From Gallaecimonas pentaromativorans (GTDB taxonomy: Bacteria > Pseudomonadota > Gammaproteobacteria > Enterobacterales > Gallaecimonadaceae), in NCBI RefSeq assembly GCF_003751625.1, contig NZ_RJUL01000001.1, forward strand, positions 484,253-548,252: a stretch of DNA of 64,000 bases, in the 5' to 3' direction. The number at the start of each line of letters is the position of its first letter. The stretch's first letter is position 1. Positions 58,574-64,000 of the stretch are shown here, piece after piece. A program made the position numbers and the translations under genes. The notes below the pieces were generated by a model that saw only the letters and a list, made by a program, of their open reading frames with translations, was not told the origin of the DNA and did no database searches.

Positions 58574-60061
58574 GTGTTGAAGCCGAGCCTGCAATTACGC
58601 ATAGGACAGCAACTGACCATGACGCCGCAGTTGCAACAGGCCATCCGCCTGCTGCAATTGTCGTCTTTGGAACTCCAGCAGGAAATTCAGGCCGCTCTGG
58701 ATGCCAACCCTTTGCTCGAAGAAGGCCTCGATGACGATTTCGACGAGGCCCCCGGCCAATCGGCCGACGAACCGGCCGAAGAGCACGAGGCCGCCAGCCA
58801 AGACGATTTTGACGAGCCCCAGGGCGAGCCTGATACCTCTGATGTCATGGAAGAGCGCAAGCTCGACGAAGAGCTGCCTATGGACGCCAGTTGGGACGAG
58901 GTGTATTCCGCCAGCACCGGCGCCAGCAGCGGCGCGGTCAGCGTCGATGACGACAGCCTCTACCAGGGTGAAACCGTCGACGATATCCAGCAGCACCTGC
59001 TGTGGCAGATGCGTCTCACCCCTTTTAGCGATACCGACCAGGCCATTGCCGTTGCCATCATCGATGCCATCGACCCTGACGGTTACCTGCGCCAAAGCTG
59101 CGAGGAGATCCTTGAGAGCCTTGCCATCGAGGATTTGGAGTTGGACGAAGTGCAAGCGGTGCTAAAACGCATCCAGCATTTCGACCCTATCGGTGTTGCC
59201 GCCCGCGATCTCAAAGAATGCCTGCTTATCCAACTGGCCCAATTTGCCGCTCAGACCCCCTGGCTGACCGAGGCGCGTATTCTTATCACCGAACATATCG
59301 ACTTGCTCGGCAACCGCGATTACCGCACCCTGATGCGGGTCACCAAGCTCAAGGAAGACGAACTGCGCGAAGCGCTGCGCCTTATCCAGGGATTGAACCC
59401 AAGGCCAGGCTCGGTGGTCTCAAGTGAAGAGCCCCAGTATGTGATCCCGGATCTGTCGGTGAACAAAAAAAGCGGCCGTTGGGTGGTAGAACTCAATCCC
59501 GACGCCATGCCGAGGGTGAAGATAAACCAGCAGTACGCGGCCATGAGCCGCCATGCCCGCAACCCGTCGGACAGCCAGTTTATTCGCTCCCACCTCCAGG
59601 AAGCCAAATGGTTCCTGAAGAGCCTGGAGTCACGGAACGAGACCCTGTTGAAAGTGGCCCGCTGCATAGTACAGTTTCAACAAGGGTTCTTTGAATATGG
59701 CGAGGAGTACATGAAACCCATGGTACTCAACGACATCGCCGAAGCCGTGGATATGCACGAGTCCACCATATCCCGGGTCACCACCCAGAAGTACTTGCAC
59801 ACGCCAAGAGGGATTTTCGAGCTCAAGTATTTCTTCTCCAGCCACGTCGCCACAGACGATGGCGGGGAATGTTCTTCCACCGCGATCCGCGCTTTTATCA
59901 AGAAGCTGGTTGCAGAGGAAAGCACCGTGAAGCCATTGAGCGACAGCAAAATGGTGGAGCTGTTGGCCGAGCAGGGCATACAGGTTGCCAGGCGCACCAT
60001 CGCCAAATACCGCGAAGCGCTGAACATACCGCCCTCGAATCAACGCAAAAGCCTGTTATAG
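58574..60061 (+). CDS. rpoN: RNA polymerase sigma-54 factor RpoN
   Basis: This alternative sigma factor reads -24/-12 promoters with enhancer-binding activators. It has 495 residues. Region I is [20 protein letters not shown], followed by an acidic region II (about 45-110) and the core-binding domain. The C-terminal RpoN box is the [10 protein letters not shown] stretch. I chose the GTG at 58574 (GGAGG 12 bases upstream), giving VLKPSLQLR, which aligns with E. coli MKQGLQLR. It lies 49 bases after lptB. It could drive the pilA promoter in this window. Confidence 0.96.
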   Translation: MLKPSLQLRIGQQLTMTPQLQQAIRLLQLSSLELQQEIQAALDANPLLEEGLDDDFDEAPGQSADEPAEEHEAASQDDFDEPQGEPDTSDVMEERKLDEELPMDASWDEVYSASTGASSGAVSVDDDSLYQGETVDDIQQHLLWQMRLTPFSDTDQAIAVAIIDAIDPDGYLRQSCEEILESLAIEDLELDEVQAVLKRIQHFDPIGVAARDLKECLLIQLAQFAAQTPWLTEARILITEHIDLLGNRDYRTLMRVTKLKEDELREALRLIQGLNPRPGSVVSSEEPQYVIPDLSVNKKSGRWVVELNPDAMPRVKINQQYAAMSRHARNPSDSQFIRSHLQEAKWFLKSLESRNETLLKVARCIVQFQQGFFEYGEEYMKPMVLNDIAEAVDMHESTISRVTTQKYLHTPRGIFELKYFFSSHVATDDGGECSSTAIRAFIKKLVAEESTVKPLSDSKMVELLAEQGIQVARRTIAKYREALNIPPSNQRKSLL

Positions 60062-60084
60062 GGCTGGCATATAAGGATGAGACT

Positions 60085-60372
60085 ATGCAAATCAATCTCA
60101 CTGGCCACCATATCGAGATCACCGAACCGCTGCGCAACTATGTCTCCGACAAGTTCGCCAAGCTGGAGAGGCACTTTGACCACATCAGCAATGTCCATGT
60201 GGTGCTGAATGTGGAGAAAATTCGGCAGATAGCCGAAGCCAAATTACACGTCAGTGGTGGCGAGGTTCACGCCTCCAGCGAGCATGAAAACATGTATGCC
60301 GCCATTGATGGCTTGATCGACAAGCTCGATCGGCAGATCATTAAGCACAAAGAAAAGCTCAACCAACACTAA
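60085..60372 (+). CDS. hpf: Ribosome hibernation promoting factor, short form
   Basis: This 95-residue protein binds the 30S decoding region and, with RMF, forms 100S dimers in stationary phase. It begins MQINLTGHHIEITEPLRNYV and has the S30AE/HPF fold with EAKLHVSGGEVHASSEHENMYAAID. The absence of a C-terminal extension marks the short gammaproteobacterial type. AAGGA precedes the ATG. It follows rpoN, and ptsN starts on the next base after its stop. Confidence 0.96.
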   Translation: MQINLTGHHIEITEPLRNYVSDKFAKLERHFDHISNVHVVLNVEKIRQIAEAKLHVSGGEVHASSEHENMYAAIDGLIDKLDRQIIKHKEKLNQH

Positions 60373-60837
60373 ATGGATCTGAATAATCTGCTTCGCCCGG
60401 ACGCCGTGGTCACCCTGGCTCCGGGCTTGTCTAAAAAAAGGGTACTGGAAGTGATTGGCGAAATCGCTGCTCGCCAGTGCCCCCAGATCAACGCCCATGC
60501 GGCCTTTGATGCCATGTTGGCCCGGGAACGCTTGGGCTCAACCGGCATTGGCAATGGTATTGCCCTGCCCCATGGCCGCATGCAGGACACCGACACCGTG
60601 GTAGCAGTGGTGGCCAGGCTCAGCCAGCCCATCGACTTTGACGCCATCGACAACCAGCCGGTCGACCTGCTGTTTGCGCTGTTGGTGCCGAGCGACCAGT
60701 GCCAAGCCCACCTGTCTACCCTGGCCGCCATCGCCAAGAGGCTCTCCGACAAGGACACCCTCAAACGGCTGCGCACCGCCAGCGACGACAGCGAGGTTTA
60801 CCACATCCTTACCGGCACCGACGGCGCGGCCGCATGA
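60373..60837 (+). CDS. ptsN: PTS-Ntr enzyme IIA (EIIA-Ntr)
   Basis: This regulatory phosphotransferase component has 154 residues. The phosphorylated His67 is in GIALPHGR. Unphosphorylated EIIA-Ntr regulates potassium uptake and envelope-related functions in E. coli. It starts immediately after hpf and its TGA overlaps rapZ (ATGA). EI-Ntr (ptsP) is not in this window. Confidence 0.96.
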   Translation: MDLNNLLRPDAVVTLAPGLSKKRVLEVIGEIAARQCPQINAHAAFDAMLARERLGSTGIGNGIALPHGRMQDTDTVVAVVARLSQPIDFDAIDNQPVDLLFALLVPSDQCQAHLSTLAAIAKRLSDKDTLKRLRTASDDSEVYHILTGTDGAAA

Positions 60838-61682
60838 ACCTGGTTATCGTCAGCGGCACCTCGGGTGCAGGCAAGTCCGTTGCCCTCAAGGTACTTGAAG
60901 ACCTGGGCTATTACTGCGTCGACAACCTGCCGCTGAACCTGCTGCCGGCCTTGCTGGAAACATTGAAAGAAGATGTGCGCAAGGTGGCGGTGAGCATTGA
61001 TATCCGCAACCTGCCCGAGGCCGAAGAGGCACTGGCCCAGGAGCTGGACTGGCTACCGGACAACATCAACCGCACCGTGCTCTATCTCGATGCCGACCAG
61101 CAGGTGCTGCTGCGCCGCTTCTCCGAGACCCGCCGCCTGCATCCGTTGTCTCGCCACCAAAACCGCAGCCTGGAAGATGCCCTGGAGCTGGAACGCCGCC
61201 GCCTGATGCCGCTGGCAGACATTGCCGACCTTCGCATCGACACCTCGGATATTTCCATCCACCAGTTGGCCGACTTGGTGCGCGAGCGCATTTTGGGTAA
61301 AAAAGAAGGCCCCTTGATGCTGGTGTTCGAGTCCTTCGGCTTCAAACACGGCCTGCCCAAGGATGCCGACTACGTCTTTGACGTGCGCTTTTTACCCAAT
61401 CCCCATTGGATCCCCGAGCTCAAGCCCCTGACCGGCAAAGACCAACCGGTGAAGGACTTCTTTGCCAGCGAAGTGGAAGTGGCGCGGGTGGTGATGCAGC
61501 TCGACAACCTCCTCGAAAGCTGGCTGCCGCAGCTGGAGCGCAACAACCGCGCTTATGTCACTGTGGCGGTGGGCTGCACCGGCGGCCAGCACCGCTCGGT
61601 GTTTATCGCCGAGCAGCTGGCGGAGCGCTTTGAAAGCCGGGGCCGGGACGTACAGCGCAAGCACCGGGACATGAAAGGCTGA
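60834..61682 (+). CDS. rapZ: RNase adapter RapZ
   Basis: This protein binds glucosamine-6-phosphate and, in enterobacteria, guides RNase E to the sRNA GlmZ to control glmS. It has 282 residues. The N-terminal Walker A GTSGAGKS is at residues 8-15, and the C-terminal domain has FSFGFKHG-like ESFGFKHG, DVRFLPNP and GCTGGQHRSV. It overlaps ptsN and npr. Confidence 0.96.
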   Translation: MNLVIVSGTSGAGKSVALKVLEDLGYYCVDNLPLNLLPALLETLKEDVRKVAVSIDIRNLPEAEEALAQELDWLPDNINRTVLYLDADQQVLLRRFSETRRLHPLSRHQNRSLEDALELERRRLMPLADIADLRIDTSDISIHQLADLVRERILGKKEGPLMLVFESFGFKHGLPKDADYVFDVRFLPNPHWIPELKPLTGKDQPVKDFFASEVEVARVVMQLDNLLESWLPQLERNNRAYVTVAVGCTGGQHRSVFIAEQLAERFESRGRDVQRKHRDMKG

Positions 61683-61957
61683 TGAGCCGCTTAAGCCGCA
61701 CCCTTATCCTTAAAAACAAGCTGGGGCTTCATGCCCGAGCTGCCACCCAGCTGGTCAAACTCAGCCAGCAATTTGATGCCAGCATCCTCTTGGAAGCCAA
61801 GGGCCGCGAAGCCAACGCCGACTCAGTGCTGGGCCTGCTGCTGCTGGAAGGCCACCAGGGCCAACCGGTGACCCTGCACTGTGAAGGCCCCGATGCCGAG
61901 GCCGCCCTCAATGCCGCCAGCGCCCTTATCGACGCCGGTTTCGATGAAGAGCAATAA
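61682..61957 (+). CDS. npr: Phosphocarrier protein NPr
   Basis: This HPr-like protein of the PTS-Ntr system has 91 residues and passes phosphate from EI-Ntr to PtsN. The phospho-acceptor His17 is in GLHARAATQ. The ATG overlaps the rapZ stop (TGATG). It is the last gene of the operon; no clear terminator was seen in 61958-62040. Confidence 0.96.
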   Translation: MSRLSRTLILKNKLGLHARAATQLVKLSQQFDASILLEAKGREANADSVLGLLLLEGHQGQPVTLHCEGPDAEAALNAASALIDAGFDEEQ

Positions 61958-62040
61958 CAGCTAAGCACTTCATTCTCATAAATAATTCACTTCAACTGAG
62001 TTACACTGTTTAGCAAGTCCCGCCTGGCAGATGGAACCCT

Positions 62041-63387
62041 ATGGCCGAAGATAAGTCCCCGCCCGCCTTTGAACAGATCAGTACCCTGCTGGCCAGGGGA
62101 AAGTTCGTGCGCGCCCGGGAACTGCTTCACGCCATGGACCCGGCCGACGTCGCCCACCTTTTGGAATCCAGCCCCTCCAAGGCCCGTTTGTCGCTGTGGC
62201 AGCTGGTAGACCCGGATCAGGAAGGGGACATCCTCGACGAGCTGTCTGAAGACGTGCAGCGCGGCATCCTCAAATTGATGGATGCCGACAAGGTGGCTGC
62301 CGCCACCGAGGGCATGGAAACCGACGATCTGGCCTACGTGCTGCGCGGCCTGCCCGACGAGGTGTACCGCAAGGTACTTAAGGCCATGGACGCCCAAGAC
62401 CGCTCCCGCTTAGAGCAGGTGCTGTCCTACGCCGACGACACCGCCGGCGCTATCATGAACACCGACACCATCACCCTGCGCCCAGATGTCACAGTCGACG
62501 TGGTGATGCGTTACCTGCGCCGCAAAGGCGAGCTGCCCAAGGGCACCGACAGCCTTTATGTGGTGAACAAGGCCGACAAACTGGTGGGCGAAGTGCCGCT
62601 GTCGGTGCTGGTTACCGCCAGCCCCACCGACAAGGTCAAAGAAGTGATGGACCACGAGCCGGAGCCGGTGCATTACAACATGCCCGAGACCGAGGTGGCC
62701 CAGCTCTTTGCCCGTTACGACTGGTACTCGGCGCCGGTGGTGGACGACGAAGGCCATCTTTTGGGCCGGATCACCGTCGATGACGTGGTAGACATCATCC
62801 GCGAAGACGCCAGCCACTCGATGATGAGCATGGCCGGTCTCGATGACGAAGAAGACACCTTCGCGCCGGTGCTCAAATCCACCCAAAAGCGCACCATCTG
62901 GCTGGGTATCAACCTGCTCACCGCCCTGGCAGCGGCGGCGGTATCCAACCTCTTTGAAGACACCCTGGCCAAGCTCGCCACCCTGGCGGTGCTGATGACC
63001 ATAGTGCCGTCCATGGGTGGCATTGCTGGTTCGCAAACCCTGACTCTGGTTATTCGCGGCATGGCCCTTGGCCATATCGGCACCCAGAACTCGCGGTTCC
63101 TGTTTACCAAGGAAATGGCCATCGGGCTTTTGAACGGCCTTATTTGGGCAGGCCTTATCGCCCTTATTGTCGGGCTGTGGAAGCAGGATTGGGAGCTGTC
63201 GGGGATCATCGCCTTTGCCATGGGCATCAACCTCATTGCCGCCGCCGCAGCCGGGGTTACGGTGCCGCTGGTGATGAAGAAATTCAGTATCGACCCGGCC
63301 CTTGCCGGTGGCGTGGTGCTGACCACCGTCACCGATGTGGTGGGGCTCTTTGCCTTTCTGGGCTCGGCGACCCTGCTGATGACATAA
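62041..63387 (+). CDS. mgtE: Magnesium transporter MgtE
   Basis: This is a homodimeric magnesium channel with 448 residues. The order is an acidic N domain (about 1-130), two CBS domains (about 135-255) that sense magnesium, and a membrane domain with five helices (from about 283). Motifs include PADVAHLLE, YADDTAGAIMNTD and the pore-forming segment GGIAGSQTLTLVIRGMALG. No M-box riboswitch precedes it. It is the last plus-strand gene. Confidence 0.95.
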   Translation: MAEDKSPPAFEQISTLLARGKFVRARELLHAMDPADVAHLLESSPSKARLSLWQLVDPDQEGDILDELSEDVQRGILKLMDADKVAAATEGMETDDLAYVLRGLPDEVYRKVLKAMDAQDRSRLEQVLSYADDTAGAIMNTDTITLRPDVTVDVVMRYLRRKGELPKGTDSLYVVNKADKLVGEVPLSVLVTASPTDKVKEVMDHEPEPVHYNMPETEVAQLFARYDWYSAPVVDDEGHLLGRITVDDVVDIIREDASHSMMSMAGLDDEEDTFAPVLKSTQKRTIWLGINLLTALAAAAVSNLFEDTLAKLATLAVLMTIVPSMGGIAGSQTLTLVIRGMALGHIGTQNSRFLFTKEMAIGLLNGLIWAGLIALIVGLWKQDWELSGIIAFAMGINLIAAAAAGVTVPLVMKKFSIDPALAGGVVLTTVTDVVGLFAFLGSATLLMT

Positions 63388-63415
63388 AAAAGCCCGGCAA
63401 TCGCCGGGCTTTTTT
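63386..63415. terminator. Bidirectional terminator mgtE / pmbA
   Basis: AAGCCCGGC and GCCGGGCTT form a 9-bp stem with loop AATC, flanked by A6 and T6 runs. It begins in the mgtE stop codon and ends at the pmbA stop codon. Confidence 0.93.
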
Positions 63416-64000
63416 AATCGCCTGCCACCGTCATCCGGTCAATCAGCACCGAGCCGGTGTAAATGCCGCCCCGGCGCTCGGTGTCCGAACCGATGGCCTG
63501 CATCCCCATGAACATGTCCTTGAGGTTGCCGGCGATGGTGATTTCGGAGACGGGATACTGAATTTCGCCGTTCTCCACCCAAAAGCCACCGGCGCCACGG
63601 GAATAATCGCCGGTCACCATGTTGATGCCCTGGCCCATAAGCTCGGTGACGATAAGGCCGCGGCCCAAGCGTTTGACCATGGCGTCAAAATCGTCGCCGT
63701 TGCCTTTCACATACCAGTTGTGAATACCGCCGGCGTGGCCGGTGGTCTGCATGCCCAGACGCCGGCCCGAGTAGCTGGTCAGCAGGTAGGTCTGCAAGAC
63801 CCCACTTTCGATGATGTTGCGCTTGACGGTGCGCACCCCTTCGCTGTCAAAGGGGGTGGAAGCGAGCGCCCCTTTGACGTGGGGATCTTCCAAAATTTCA
63901 ACAAAATCAGGCAGGACTTGGTTGCCAAGGCTATCTAGCAAGAAGCTTGAGCGCCGGTACAAGCTGCCGCCGCTGATGGCAGACACCAAATGCCCCCACA
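63414..64000 (-). CDS. pmbA: TldD/PmbA family protein PmbA (TldE), partial at right edge
   Basis: This is the C-terminal part (about 195 residues) of PmbA/TldE, which pairs with the metalloprotease TldD to degrade leader peptides such as microcin B17 and CcdA. Family stretches seen are [39 protein letters not shown] and [20 protein letters not shown]-type sequence. The frame is open to the window edge, so the start (family length about 450) lies beyond it. It converges with mgtE. Confidence 0.94.
   Translation of the reverse strand, partial: WGHLVSAISGGSLYRRSSFLLDSLGNQVLPDFVEILEDPHVKGALASTPFDSEGVRTVKRNIIESGVLQTYLLTSYSGRRLGMQTTGHAGGIHNWYVKGNGDDFDAMVKRLGRGLIVTELMGQGINMVTGDYSRGAGGFWVENGEIQYPVSEITIAGNLKDMFMGMQAIGSDTERRGGIYTGSVLIDRMTVAGD

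Noticed and set aside
61958-62040. Possible magnesium riboswitch before mgtE
   Set aside because: Only 83 bases are available and no M-box or mgtA-type structure could be recognised.

Overview
The window is a chromosomal core region of a gammaproteobacterium with moderately high GC. Every protein-coding gene I can support belongs to a recognised bacterial family. Gene content and order match E. coli, Vibrio, Shewanella and Aeromonas. The signs include pdhR-aceE next to ampDE, the dcw cluster running mraZ to lpxC, a meso-diaminopimelate type MurE (DNPR motif), a Tat-dependent Rieske protein with a full cytochrome bc1 set, short-form HPF, and the PTS-Ntr genes behind rpoN. I would place it near the Alteromonadales/Aeromonadales, possibly Gallaecimonas-like, but genus cannot be fixed from this sequence alone.

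Layout. (1) 1-4.7 kb, minus strand: aceE (cut by the left edge), its regulator pdhR with two PdhR-type operators, the ampD-ampE pair and yacG. (2) 4.7-10.4 kb, minus: zapD, coaE and the type IV pilus genes pilD, pilC, pilB and pilA, with a probable sigma-54 promoter before pilA. (3) 10.7-14.9 kb: nadC on the plus strand, then a minus-strand set of usp, sulP, trxC and mutT. (4) 14.9-36 kb: secA, dciA (plus) and the complete division and cell-wall cluster, read on the minus strand as mraZ-rsmH-ftsL-ftsI-murE-murF-mraY-murD-ftsW-murG-murC-ddl-ftsQ-ftsA-ftsZ-lpxC. (5) 36-41 kb: an intergenic stretch rich in palindromes, the RNase P RNA gene rnpB, rsmI, then lpoA-yraN-diaA-dolP. (6) 41-50.3 kb: sspAB, petABC, rplM-rpsI, zapE, zapG and the envelope proteases degQ and degS. 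(7) 50.3-64 kb: murA-ibaG-mlaBCDEF (minus), the divergent kdsD-kdsC-lptC-lptA-lptB-rpoN-hpf-ptsN-rapZ-npr operon (plus), mgtE, and the start of pmbA/tldE (minus, cut by the right edge).

The common theme is building and guarding the cell envelope. Peptidoglycan precursors are made (murA, C, D, E, F, G, mraY, ddl), polymerised (ftsI, ftsW, lpoA) and recycled (ampD). Division is driven by the fts and zap genes. Lipid A and LPS are started (lpxC), given Kdo (kdsC, kdsD) and exported (lptA, B, C). Outer-membrane lipid asymmetry is kept by mla, and envelope stress is sensed or relieved by degS and degQ. Central carbon, respiratory, NAD and ribosomal genes sit between these blocks.

I found no previously undescribed multi-gene system, no mobile element, no CRISPR array and no broken gene. 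The best leads are regulatory or structural: an lpxC terminator built into the coding sequence of the convergent gene dciA, an unexplained palindrome cluster between mraZ and rnpB, a perfect palindrome at the nadC promoter, a sigma-E-like promoter before degQ, and two PdhR operators. All start-site, promoter and terminator calls were made by eye.
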